Shown piece by piece: positions 47,741 to 56,190 of a DNA stretch of 64,000 bases. This stretch comes from Mesorhizobium qingshengii (GTDB lineage: Bacteria; Pseudomonadota; Alphaproteobacteria; Rhizobiales; Rhizobiaceae): NCBI RefSeq assembly GCF_027563465.1, contig NZ_JAPFQA010000007.1, positions 248,001 through 312,000 on the forward strand, in the 5' to 3' direction. The position numbers and the translations under genes were made by a program. Position 1 is the first letter of the stretch. Each line of letters starts with the position of its first letter. The notes beneath the pieces were generated by a model. That model had not been told where the DNA came from. It searched no databases and saw only the letters and a list, made by a program, of their open reading frames with translations.

Positions 47741-48916
47741 ATGGCCGAACCCCCGCTGAAAGGCGTCCGCGTCGTCGAACTCGCCCGCATCCTTGCCGGG
47801 CCGTGGGCCGGGCAATTGCTTGCCGATCTCGGCGCCGACGTCATCAAGGTCGAAAGTCCCGATGGCGGCGACGACACCCGCAAATGGGGGCCACCCTTCG
47901 TCATCGGCAAGGACGGCGAGAACCTGTCGGCCGCCTATTACCATTCCTGCAACCGCGGCAAGCGCTCCATCGCCATCGATTTCTCGACGCCGGAGGGCGC
48001 CGAGACGGTGCGCCGGCTGGTCGCCACGTCGGATGTGCTGATCGAGAACTTCAAGCTCGGCGGTCTGAAGAAATACGGGCTCGACTACGACAGCCTGCGC
48101 AAGATCAACCCGCGCCTCGTCTATTGCTCGATCACCGGCTTCGGCCAGGATGGGCCCTACGCGCCGCGCGCCGGCTACGACTTCATCATCCAGGCCATGG
48201 CCGGCATGATGTCGATCACCGGCGAGGTCGGCCGCGAGCCGCAAAAGGCCGGCGTCGCCATTTCGGATATCTTCACCGGTCTTTATTCCGTCATCGCCAT
48301 CCAGGCCGCGTTGCGCCATGCCGAACGGACCGGCGAGGGTCAGCACATCGACATGGCGCTGTTCGACACCCAGATCTCGGCGCTCGGCAACCAGAACCTG
48401 AATTATCTCGTCTCCGGCAAGTCGCCGGTCCAGATGGGCAACGCGCACATGAACATCGCGCCTTACGAGGTGGTGCCGGTCAGGGATGGCCACATCATCC
48501 TGGCGGTCGGCAATGACGGCCAGTTCGCCAAATTCTGCGCTGCCGTCGGGTTGGACGATTTGCCGGCCAATCCCGATTTCGCCACCAATCCGGCCCGGGT
48601 CGCCAACCGGGTAAAGCTGCGCGAACACGTGATCGAGGCGCTGAAGACTATCGATCGTGATCCGCTGCTGGCAAGACTGGAGGCGGCAGGCGTGCCGGCG
48701 AGCCCGATCAACACGATCGGCCAGATGTTCGCCGACCCGCAGACGATCGCGCGCGGCATGCGGCTCGACCTCGACGACGGCCACGGCAATCTCCTGCCTT
48801 CGGTGCGCGCGCCGATGGTCATGTCGGGCACGCCGCTGGTCTATGAGCGCCCCTCGCCGCGCCTGGGCGAACACACCGAAGAAATCCTTGCCGAACTGGA
48901 GAGGTCCAAGAAATGA
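47741..48916 (+). CDS. CaiB/BaiF family CoA-transferase
   Basis: A 391-residue class III CoA-transferase. It has ARILAGPWAGQLLADLGADVIKVE at the N-terminus, SCNRGKRSIAIDF, YCSITGFGQDGPY and the presumed catalytic Asp in HIDMALFDTQI. Overall sequence is close to succinyl-CoA:glutarate-type transferases, by my reading. The stop overlaps the start of the ThDP enzyme by 4 bp, so the two act together: activation of an acid as CoA ester followed by a ThDP reaction, as in oxalate (frc-oxc) systems, though the partner is not clearly Oxc. Confidence 0.88.
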   Translation: MAEPPLKGVRVVELARILAGPWAGQLLADLGADVIKVESPDGGDDTRKWGPPFVIGKDGENLSAAYYHSCNRGKRSIAIDFSTPEGAETVRRLVATSDVLIENFKLGGLKKYGLDYDSLRKINPRLVYCSITGFGQDGPYAPRAGYDFIIQAMAGMMSITGEVGREPQKAGVAISDIFTGLYSVIAIQAALRHAERTGEGQHIDMALFDTQISALGNQNLNYLVSGKSPVQMGNAHMNIAPYEVVPVRDGHIILAVGNDGQFAKFCAAVGLDDLPANPDFATNPARVANRVKLREHVIEALKTIDRDPLLARLEAAGVPASPINTIGQMFADPQTIARGMRLDLDDGHGNLLPSVRAPMVMSGTPLVYERPSPRLGEHTEEILAELERSKK

Positions 48917-50562
48917 AGACCGGCGGACAGCTGATCGTCGACGCACTCGAAGCCAATGGCAGCGACCGTATCTATTGCGTGCCCGGAGAATCCTACCTCG
49001 CGGTGCTCGACGCGCTGCACGACTCACCGATCCGCACCATCGTCTGCCGCCAGGAAGGCGGTGCGGCGATGATGGCCGACTGTCATGGCCGCCTGACCGG
49101 CAAGCCCGGCATCTGCTTCGTCACGCGCGGCCCCGGCGCGACCAACGCGTCGGCCGGCATCCACATCGCCATGCAGGATTCGATTCCGGTCATCCTGTTC
49201 ATCGGCCAGGTTGCCAGCCACGCCAAGGAGCGCGAAGCCTTCCAGGAGGTCGACTACAAGCGCTTTTTCGGCGACATCGCGAAATGGGTGGTCGAGATCG
49301 ACGACGCCTCGCGTATCCCTGAATTCGTCACCCGCGCCTTCGCGGTGGCGACATCGGGCCGTCCCGGTCCCGTGGTCATCTCGCTGCCAGAAGACATGCT
49401 GACCAGTGTCGTCGAAGCGCCCGCTGCCCTGCCGCACACGCCGGTCGAAACACGGCCGGGCGAAGCTGAACTCGATGCGCTGGAAAAGCTGCTCGGCAAG
49501 GCCAAGCGGCCTTTCGTCATCCTTGGCGGCACGCGCTGGGACGCCGAGGCCGTGGCACGGATGCGAACGATTGCCGAGGCGTGGTCCCTGCCCGTCGGCT
49601 GTTCCTTCCGCCGCCAGATGCTGTTCGACCATCTGCATCCGAATTATGCCGGCGATGTCGGCATCGGCATCAATCCGAAACTGGCGACGGCGATCAAGCA
49701 GGCCGATCTCGTGCTGCTCATCGGTGGCCGCATGGGCGAGATGCCGTCCTCCGACTACACGCTCCTGAAGAGCCCCTACCCCGACCAGGCGCTGGTCCAT
49801 ATCCATGCCGACGCCGGCGAGCTCGGCCGTGTCTATCGGCCGGCACTGGCGATCAACGCCTCGCCCGCCGCTTTCGTCGAAGCCTTCGCCAGGCGCAAGC
49901 CGGCCTCGGCACCCGTCTGGGCGGCCGAGACGCCAAGGCTGCATGCCGCCTATCTCGACTGGTCGACGCCGCCGGAAAGCGGTCCAGGTTCAGTCCAGAT
50001 GGGGCCGATCATGAACTATCTGGAAAAGATGCTGCCCGACGACGCCATCCTCACCAATGGCGCCGGCAACTACGCCACCTGGGTCCATCGTTTCCATCGC
50101 TTCCGCCGCTTCGCCACCCAAGGAGCGCCGACCTCGGGCTCGATGGGCTATGGCACCCCTGCCGCGGTCGCCGCGAAAGGACTGTTTCCGGACCGGACCG
50201 TGGTCGCCTTCGCCGGCGACGGTTGCTTCCTGATGAACGGGCAGGAATTCGCCACCGCCGTGCAATATGACCTGCCGATCATCGTTGTCGTCGTCAACAA
50301 CGGCATCTACGGCACTATCCGCATGCACCAGGAGCGCGAGTATCCCGGCCGCGTCGTCGCCACCGATCTCAAGAACCCCGACTTCGCGGCCTTGGCCCGC
50401 GCCTATGGCGGCCATGGCGAAACGGTCGAGAAGACGGCGGACTTCGCTCCGGCCTTCGAGCGCGCCCGCGCCAGTGGCAAGCCTGCGATCGTCGAGATCA
50501 GGCTCGACCCGGAGGCGATCACGCCAACCCGGACGATGACGCAGATTCGCGACAAAGCGTAA
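48913..50562 (+). CDS. Thiamine diphosphate-dependent enzyme (acetolactate synthase/decarboxylase family)
   Basis: A 549-residue three-domain ThDP enzyme: PYR domain with the catalytic Glu in CRQEGGAAMMADC, central domain with LLIGGRMGE, and PP domain with the metal/ThDP motif GDGCFLMNGQEFATA...NN (from about residue 435). The family spans acetolactate synthase, benzoylformate and oxalyl-CoA decarboxylases. No regulatory subunit gene is adjacent, and the FAD-site residues of AHAS are not obvious, so this is probably a decarboxylase or lyase. It is coupled to the CoA-transferase gene. Confidence 0.85.
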   Translation: MKTGGQLIVDALEANGSDRIYCVPGESYLAVLDALHDSPIRTIVCRQEGGAAMMADCHGRLTGKPGICFVTRGPGATNASAGIHIAMQDSIPVILFIGQVASHAKEREAFQEVDYKRFFGDIAKWVVEIDDASRIPEFVTRAFAVATSGRPGPVVISLPEDMLTSVVEAPAALPHTPVETRPGEAELDALEKLLGKAKRPFVILGGTRWDAEAVARMRTIAEAWSLPVGCSFRRQMLFDHLHPNYAGDVGIGINPKLATAIKQADLVLLIGGRMGEMPSSDYTLLKSPYPDQALVHIHADAGELGRVYRPALAINASPAAFVEAFARRKPASAPVWAAETPRLHAAYLDWSTPPESGPGSVQMGPIMNYLEKMLPDDAILTNGAGNYATWVHRFHRFRRFATQGAPTSGSMGYGTPAAVAAKGLFPDRTVVAFAGDGCFLMNGQEFATAVQYDLPIIVVVVNNGIYGTIRMHQEREYPGRVVATDLKNPDFAALARAYGGHGETVEKTADFAPAFERARASGKPAIVEIRLDPEAITPTRTMTQIRDKA

Positions 50563-50563
50563 G

Positions 50564-50588
50564 AAAAAGGGGCGGTTGCCCGCCCCTT
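50564..50588 (-). terminator. Rho-independent terminator between convergent genes
   Basis: A 9-bp perfect stem (AAGGGGCGG/CCGCCCCTT) with a 4-nt loop lies 14 bp past the CHRD gene stop on the minus strand, followed by TTTTTC there. On the plus strand it directly follows the stop of the ThDP gene. Confidence 0.82.
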
Positions 50589-50602
50589 GCGTTGTGGCTT
50601 CC

Positions 50603-51043
50603 CTACATCGCCTTTTCGATCTGGCCGCGGATCTCGCCGTCCTTGTTGGCGGCGGTGTGAACGTTGACGTAATATTTGCCGGCCTCCAGGTCAGCCGCCT
50701 GCGCATCGGTCAAGACAGCCGAACCCTTGATCGGGCTCTTGATCTTCTTGAACGGGATTACCGGTCCGGCGTTCTCACCCACCGCCGCCGGGCCGTGAAT
50801 GTGCCCAGCCACCGCCGGCCCGCTTAGACCGGAATATTTGACGTTCCAGCTGAGCTTCTTCTTGGCGGTGTCGAACGTGAATGTGGCTGTTCCCTTGCCT
50901 TTCGTGGTGACGGGCGGGTTTTGCTGGCTCCCGTCGAGCGTCGCCTTGAATTTTTCCATGTCGGCCAAGGCCGGCGAGGCAAGGAAGATGGCAGCAGAGA
51001 CGGCAAGTGCCGAAACGATCGGCGAAAAGGAATGCATGCGCAT
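50603..51043 (-). CDS. Secreted CHRD-domain protein
   Basis: A 146-residue protein with a signal peptide (MRMHSFSPIVSALAVSAAIF, cleavage near ALA-D) and a CHRD domain, a beta-sandwich first described in chordin and common in bacterial secreted proteins. Typical segments are KATLDGSQQNPPVTTKGKG, AGHIHGPAAVGENAGPV and YYVNVHTAANKDGEIRGQI. The function in bacteria is unknown. GGAGG lies 8 bp before the ATG at 51043, which fixes the start; the open frame upstream lacks features. Confidence 0.9.
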   Translation of the reverse strand: MRMHSFSPIVSALAVSAAIFLASPALADMEKFKATLDGSQQNPPVTTKGKGTATFTFDTAKKKLSWNVKYSGLSGPAVAGHIHGPAAVGENAGPVIPFKKIKSPIKGSAVLTDAQAADLEAGKYYVNVHTAANKDGEIRGQIEKAM

Positions 51044-51234
51044 TTTAGAAACCTCCGTTGGATGTGACACCCTTGCGGCCCCCCAGCCGCAAGGATGTAT
51101 CAGCACAACGGGCGGCTGGCCAAAAGTATCCGTGGGCGCACGCATATGTGATGACCAATGGAATAAAGAGACGGTCGCCCGCCTCTCCCGAGATCATCCA
51201 TCAACGCCTCGACTTGACTAGCGAAAGGCCGTGG

Positions 51235-52518
51235 TCAGACGGCGGCCAGCGCCTGCGTGAGATCAGCGATCAGGTCGTCGGGGTGTTCGACGCCGATGGA
51301 CAGCCTGACCGTGGTCTCAAGCACGCCGATGCGCTGGCGCACGTCGAAGGGAATGCCCGAATGGGTCATGGCCGCCGGGTGACTGGCCAGCGATTCCGTT
51401 CCGCCGAGGCTCACCGCCAGCTTGAAGATCTGCAATCCGTTGAGAAAGGCGAAAGCCGCCTTCTGCCCGCCCCTGATATCGAAAGAGAATGTCGAGCCGG
51501 CGCCGCTGCATTGCATCCGGTAAACGCGACCCGCCGGTGTATCCGCGCCCAGGAACGGCAGATAATGCACCTTCTCGACCTTGGCATGATCGCGCAGGAA
51601 TTCGGCGACGAGGCGCGCATTGTCGTTGGCCCGCTCCATGCGGATCGACAACGTCTCCAGCGAGCGGCCGAGCATCCAGCAGGAATGCGGGTCGAGTTGC
51701 GTCCCGATCGCGCCGCGCAGCGCCTTGATCGGCTTGGTGACCGCCTTGCTTCCCATGGCGGCGCCGGCGATCAGGTCGGAATGACCGCCGACATATTTGG
51801 TCAGCGAATAGACGGAGACATCGGCGCCGTGCTCGATGGGCCGCTGGAATACCGGGCCGAGCAGCGTGTTGTCGCAGACGACAATCGGCGTCGAACCTTG
51901 GCCCGCGCCGATCTCGTCGGCGATCCTGCGCATCAGCGCGATATCGACCAGGCTGTTGGTCGGATTTGACGGCGTCTCGATCAGGATGACCGAAACGCGG
52001 CCCTTCGCGATGGCGGCGTCGGCGGCCGCGCGCACCGCCGTCTCATCGACACCGTCCGCGAAGCCGGCAGCGCCGATGCCGAAGCCGGAAAGCGTGCGCG
52101 TCAAAAGCGTCTCGGTGCCGCCATAAAGCGGCTGCGAATGCAGGATGACGTCGCCCGGGCGAGCATAGGCGAGCAGCGTCGTCGCGATCGCCGACATGCC
52201 GGATGAAAACAGGATGCAGGCATCCGTCCCCTCGTAGATCGCCAGCCGGTCCTCGACGATCTCGCTGTTGGGATGGTTGAAGCGCGAATAGACCAGACCG
52301 GAGGCGGTGCCAGTTGGAGGCTCCTTGCGGCCGGACGTGTAGTCGAAGAAGTCGCGTCCCTCTTCGGCCGATTTGAACACGAAGGTCGAGGTCAGGAACA
52401 CCGGCGGCTTGACCGCGCCCTCCGAAAGCTGCGGATCGAAGCCATAGCTCAGCATCAGCGTCTCCGGATGGAGCTTGTGGTTGCCGATATGGGTTTTCGA
52501 CGGGCGTGGCGCGGTCAT
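51235..52518 (-). CDS. Cystathionine gamma-synthase/methionine gamma-lyase family enzyme
   Basis: A 427-residue PLP enzyme of the Cys/Met metabolism family with canonical motifs: YSRFNHPNSEIVEDRLA, SSGMSAIATTL, CDNTLLGP and the PLP lysine in YSLTKYVGGHSD. An insertion after FKSAEEGRDFFDYTSGRKEPPTG and its divergence from an Lrp-type gene point to a catabolic gamma- or beta-lyase rather than the biosynthetic MetB, but this is inference. It is divergent from the Lrp regulator with 121 bp in between. Confidence 0.87.
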   Translation of the reverse strand: MTAPRPSKTHIGNHKLHPETLMLSYGFDPQLSEGAVKPPVFLTSTFVFKSAEEGRDFFDYTSGRKEPPTGTASGLVYSRFNHPNSEIVEDRLAIYEGTDACILFSSGMSAIATTLLAYARPGDVILHSQPLYGGTETLLTRTLSGFGIGAAGFADGVDETAVRAAADAAIAKGRVSVILIETPSNPTNSLVDIALMRRIADEIGAGQGSTPIVVCDNTLLGPVFQRPIEHGADVSVYSLTKYVGGHSDLIAGAAMGSKAVTKPIKALRGAIGTQLDPHSCWMLGRSLETLSIRMERANDNARLVAEFLRDHAKVEKVHYLPFLGADTPAGRVYRMQCSGAGSTFSFDIRGGQKAAFAFLNGLQIFKLAVSLGGTESLASHPAAMTHSGIPFDVRQRIGVLETTVRLSIGVEHPDDLIADLTQALAAV

Positions 52519-52639
52519 GGTTTTCCTGCCTTTCGAGGAGTGTCGCGTGGCAATTTATGCGATCCCGATCAGCCAGTCCTTGCTATTCTTGGGCTCGCAT
52601 GGCTGCATTCTCGCAACAAATTGCCTGGAGAGACCGAAA

Positions 52640-53098
52640 GTGCAGCAGAAGATAGCCGACGATTTCGACCGCAAGATCCTGCGTGAACTGCAGGCCGACG
52701 CCCGCATCACCAACAACGAGCTTGCCGAGCGCATCGGCCTGTCGCCGTCGCCCTGCCTGAGGCGCGTGCGGCGGCTGGAGGAGACGGGCGTGATCAGGGG
52801 CTACACCACGCTGGTCGATCCGGCCGCCTTCGGCTGGAGCATGGTCGCCATCGCCACCATCCGGCTCGGTCGCCAGAACGAGGACGAGATCGTCATGTTC
52901 GAGGACGCGATCCGCGGCTGGGAAGAAGTGCTGGAATGCCACCTCGTCACCGGTTCGCGCGACTATGTGCTGAAAGTGGTGACAGGCAGCCTCGAACAAT
53001 ACGAGCGCTTCATCAAGGAAAAGATCGCGCGCCTGAAATGCGTCGCCTCGATCGAAACCAGCTTCGTCATGAACACCATAAAGGAACGGCGCCTCTGA
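52640..53098 (+). CDS. Lrp/AsnC family transcriptional regulator
   Basis: A 152-residue regulator with an N-terminal winged helix-turn-helix (DDFDRKILRELQADARITNN, LAERIGLSPSPCLRRVRRLEE) and a C-terminal RAM ligand domain with GSRDYVLKV. A GTG at 52640 after GGAG is the start; the frame is open 55 codons upstream but that part is unlike the family. Divergence from the gamma-lyase-type gene suggests it activates that gene in response to an amino acid. Confidence 0.9.
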   Translation: MQQKIADDFDRKILRELQADARITNNELAERIGLSPSPCLRRVRRLEETGVIRGYTTLVDPAAFGWSMVAIATIRLGRQNEDEIVMFEDAIRGWEEVLECHLVTGSRDYVLKVVTGSLEQYERFIKEKIARLKCVASIETSFVMNTIKERRL

Positions 53099-53120
53099 CA
53101 CTTGGCCAGAGGCGCCGTTC
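53084..53120. terminator. Long perfect stem-loop at convergent gene ends
   Basis: Fourteen-base-pair arms (GAACGGCGCCTCTG and its exact complement, 53084-53097 and 53107-53120) enclose a 9-nt loop. The left arm includes the last codons and stop of the Lrp gene; the right arm lies before the stop of the ABC binding-protein gene. There is no T-run on the plus strand and only CTTTATGG on the minus strand, so a bidirectional terminator or mRNA-end stabiliser is likely. Confidence 0.65.
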
Positions 53121-53147
53121 TCAAGATCGAGATGTTGCCTGTCAGGC

Positions 53148-54119
53148 TTACTTGACTGCCTTGTCGGTGATGGCGGTGGTATAAGCGCCCTTCGGCTCCT
53201 TGGTGATGATCTTCTGGTCGAGCAACGCCTTGGCGGTGCGCTCGTAGGTCACCGGGTCGAGCTTGCCGTCGGCATTGTCGATCAGCTTGGCGACTTCGCT
53301 CATCATGCGCTTCTGATGGTTCTCGTCCTGGCCGCCACCGTCCATGACGATGCCTGCTGCCTCGTCATTGTTGTCGATGGCGTATTTCCAGCCCTTCATC
53401 GAGGCACGTACGAAACGCACCATCTTGTCCTCGAAGGCCGGATCCTTGAGCTTGTCTTCCGACGCATAGAGCCCGTCCTCGAGCAGGTCGTTGCCCATCG
53501 CCGAATAGTTGAACACGGTCAGCTGTTCCGGCTTGTAGCCGGCATCGATCAGCTGCCAGTACTCGTTGTAGGTCATGACCGAGATGCAATCCGCCTGCTT
53601 CTGGATCAGCGGCTGCACGTCGAAGCTCTGCTTGAGAACGGTGACGCCATCCGGGCCGCCATCGGTCTTGAGGCCAAGCTTGTTCATCCAGGCGTAGAAC
53701 GGATATTCGTTGCCGAAGAACCAGACACCGAGTGTGTGGCCCTTGAAGTCGGCTTCGGTCTTGATCGGGCCGTCCTTCGGGCAGACCAGCTCCATGCCGG
53801 CCTTCTTGAACGGCTGGGCGATGTTGACCAGCGGCACGCCCTTTTCGCGCGCGGCCAGCGCGCCGCCCATCCAGTCGACGATGACATCGGCGCCGCCGCC
53901 GGCGATCACCTGCTCGGGCGCGATATCGGGGCCGCCCGGCTTGATGTCGACGTCGAGACCCTCGGCCTCATAGAAACCCTTGGCCTTGGCGACGTAGTAG
54001 CCGGCAAACTGGGCCTGCGTGACCCATTTCAGCTGCAACGTCACCTTGTCGGCGGCCATCGCCTGGAACGCGGCAAGCGACATCGCGCCGGCCAGAACAG
54101 GAATAACAAGTCTTTTCAT
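53148..54119 (-). CDS. ABC transporter substrate-binding protein, NMT1/THI5-like
   Basis: Periplasmic binding protein of 323 residues with a signal peptide (MKRLVIPVLAGAMSLAAFQA). The mature domain has LQLKWVTQAQFAGYYVAKAKGFYEAEGLDVDI, typical of the NMT1/THI5 group that binds pyrimidine or thiamine precursors and related small molecules, then EQVIAGGGADVIVDWMGG. It is the last gene of the importer operon and lies downstream of pyrimidine-degrading genes, so uracil-, thymine- or hydantoin-like ligands are likely. Confidence 0.88.
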   Translation of the reverse strand: MKRLVIPVLAGAMSLAAFQAMAADKVTLQLKWVTQAQFAGYYVAKAKGFYEAEGLDVDIKPGGPDIAPEQVIAGGGADVIVDWMGGALAAREKGVPLVNIAQPFKKAGMELVCPKDGPIKTEADFKGHTLGVWFFGNEYPFYAWMNKLGLKTDGGPDGVTVLKQSFDVQPLIQKQADCISVMTYNEYWQLIDAGYKPEQLTVFNYSAMGNDLLEDGLYASEDKLKDPAFEDKMVRFVRASMKGWKYAIDNNDEAAGIVMDGGGQDENHQKRMMSEVAKLIDNADGKLDPVTYERTAKALLDQKIITKEPKGAYTTAITDKAVK

Positions 54120-54160
54120 GTTTTTACCCTCTGAAGTTAGCACCCTTAAACCCACCGCCC

Positions 54161-55315
54161 CTATCCACCACGGACAGAGGGATGCCAAAACGTGACGGCT
54201 CTTTCGACGAGAGCGACCACGCCATAAAAGACCGAACCCGCAAGTGCTGCAACTGCGATTTCGGCCCAGACCATGTCGATGTTCATCCGCCCGACCTCGG
54301 TCGAGATGCGGAAGCCCATGCCGACGACAGGCGTGCCGAAGAACTCGGCGACGATGGCGCCGATCAGCGCCAGCGTCGAGTTGATCTTCAGCGCGTTGAA
54401 GATGAAAGGGGCGGCGGCCGGCAGCCTGAGCTTCAGCAGCGTCTGCCAGTAGCCCGACGCATAGGTGCGCATCAGGTCGCGCTCCATATGGCCGGAAGCG
54501 GCAAGCCCGGCGACCGTGTTCACCAGCATCGGGAAGAAGGTCATGATGATGACCACCGCCGCCTTGGACTGCCAGTCGAAGCCGAACCACATGACCATGA
54601 TGGGCGCCACGCCGATGATCGGCAGCGCCGAGACCATGTTGCCGATCGGCAAAAGCCCCCGCCGCAGGAACGGCACGCGGTCGGCGAGCACGGCTGTGAT
54701 GAAGCCGGCGCCGCTGCCGACGATGTAGCCGAAGATCACAGCCTTGAAGATGGTCTGCCGGACATCGGCGCCGAGCACCGGCAGCGAACTGGCGATGCGC
54801 GCGCCGATGGCGCTTGGCGGCGGCAACAGGATGAAGGGGATGCCAGCGCCGCGCGTCATCGCTTCCCAGAGGATCAGGATCCAGGCGCCGAAGATGGTCG
54901 GGATGACCAGGCGCAGCGCGCTCCGGGCCCAGCTCGCCATCGGCCGAAGCCCCGACAGCACGGCCACGCAGCGCCAGCCAAGCAGCCAGGCAGCCGTAAG
55001 CAGCAGGAAATACGGTGCCCGCGCCAGACCTTCGAAGCCGGTGATGCCACCAATCAGCAGCCAGGCTACCAGATGCGCGCCGATGAAAAGCACGACAGCT
55101 TCGACGACGGACGGTATTCTGGCCATCGAGATCAAGGCCGCGAGAAGCAGTGCGCCGAAGATCAGCCAGTTCGTCGCCGCATAAGGATATATCAACGTCC
55201 CCGCGGGCTGCGCCAGCGGATCCACCTTTGGCGCCGCGATCGCGCCAAGCGCTAGTCCGGCCACGCACAGCACGATTGCCAACACCGCTTGCCAGGAGGG
55301 TTTCAACCAGCTCAT
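54161..55315 (-). CDS. ABC transporter permease with N-terminal extension
   Basis: An inner-membrane permease of 384 residues, over 100 residues longer than usual for this family. The extra N-terminal part has about four additional hydrophobic segments (residues 10-115). The C-terminal BPD_transp_1 domain has the EAA loop region ASGYWQTLLKLRLPAAAPFIFNALK. The start overlaps the stop of the second permease by 4 bp (55312-55315). It forms a heteromeric permease with that protein. Confidence 0.88.
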   Translation of the reverse strand: MSWLKPSWQAVLAIVLCVAGLALGAIAAPKVDPLAQPAGTLIYPYAATNWLIFGALLLAALISMARIPSVVEAVVLFIGAHLVAWLLIGGITGFEGLARAPYFLLLTAAWLLGWRCVAVLSGLRPMASWARSALRLVIPTIFGAWILILWEAMTRGAGIPFILLPPPSAIGARIASSLPVLGADVRQTIFKAVIFGYIVGSGAGFITAVLADRVPFLRRGLLPIGNMVSALPIIGVAPIMVMWFGFDWQSKAAVVIIMTFFPMLVNTVAGLAASGHMERDLMRTYASGYWQTLLKLRLPAAAPFIFNALKINSTLALIGAIVAEFFGTPVVGMGFRISTEVGRMNIDMVWAEIAVAALAGSVFYGVVALVERAVTFWHPSVRGG

Positions 55316-56190
55316 GCCGGCCTCCCGCCCATGGCGCGATCGACGATGCGGCCGGCAATGCCGACCACCATGACCAGAAGTGCCGCCACCACCGAGCCTG
55401 CAACCAGAGCCGACCAGATGTCGATGGACTGGCTGTAATAGGCGCCGGCCAGCAGCTTGGCGCCGATGCCGGCGACCGCGCCGGTCGGCAGTTCGCCGAC
55501 AATGGCGCCGACGAGGCTCGCCGCCACCGCCACCTTCATCGAGGTGAACAGGAATGGCACCGAGGCCGGCACGCGCAACTTCCAGAAGGTCTGCGCGCCG
55601 CTGGCATTGTAGGTATGCATCAGGTCGAGATGCATGATCTCGGGCGAGCGCAGGCCCTTCACCATGCCCACCGTCACCGGGAAGAACGACAGATAGGTCG
55701 AGATCATCGCTTTCGGGATCAGGCCGGTGATGCCGATCGCCGCCAGCACGACGATGATCATCGGCGCCACCGCCAGGATGGGAATGGTCTGCGAGGCGAT
55801 GATCCACGGCATCAGGCTGCGGTCGAGCGTCGCAACATGCACGATGCCCACTGCAATGATGATGCCCAGCGCCGTGCCGAAAGCAAAGCCGAGCAGCGTC
55901 GACGACAGCGTCACCCAGGCGTTGTAGACGAGGCTGCGGTTCGAGGTGACGCTGCGCAGGAAGGTGTTTTCGAAGAAGTTCACCGCCACCTGGTGAGGCG
56001 CCGGCAGCGTCGGCTTCGGCTGCGACAGCGTCTTGCCGATGAATTCGCTCAAGGCAGGCGTTTCATTGGCGCGACGGTCGAGATCGCGTTGGAACGGCGT
56101 GTTGAGAATGACGGCGAAAACGTACCAGAGGACGACCACGCCAGCGAGAATCGAGGTAACGGGAATGAGCTTGTCGCGGAAGGAGTCCAT
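55312..56190 (-). CDS. ABC transporter permease
   Basis: A 292-residue permease with about six transmembrane helices and a periplasmic loop after the first (FQRDLDRRANETPALSEF). The EAA-type cytoplasmic loop is in NASGAQTFWKLRVPASVPFLFTSMK. The start MDSFRDKLIPVTS follows GATG overlap with the DUF559 gene (56190); the open frame upstream is repeat-derived (PLTRPPLRSGHPLPVGERR) and not part of the protein. It partners the 384-residue permease. Confidence 0.9.
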   Translation of the reverse strand: MDSFRDKLIPVTSILAGVVVLWYVFAVILNTPFQRDLDRRANETPALSEFIGKTLSQPKPTLPAPHQVAVNFFENTFLRSVTSNRSLVYNAWVTLSSTLLGFAFGTALGIIIAVGIVHVATLDRSLMPWIIASQTIPILAVAPMIIVVLAAIGITGLIPKAMISTYLSFFPVTVGMVKGLRSPEIMHLDLMHTYNASGAQTFWKLRVPASVPFLFTSMKVAVAASLVGAIVGELPTGAVAGIGAKLLAGAYYSQSIDIWSALVAGSVVAALLVMVVGIAGRIVDRAMGGRPA

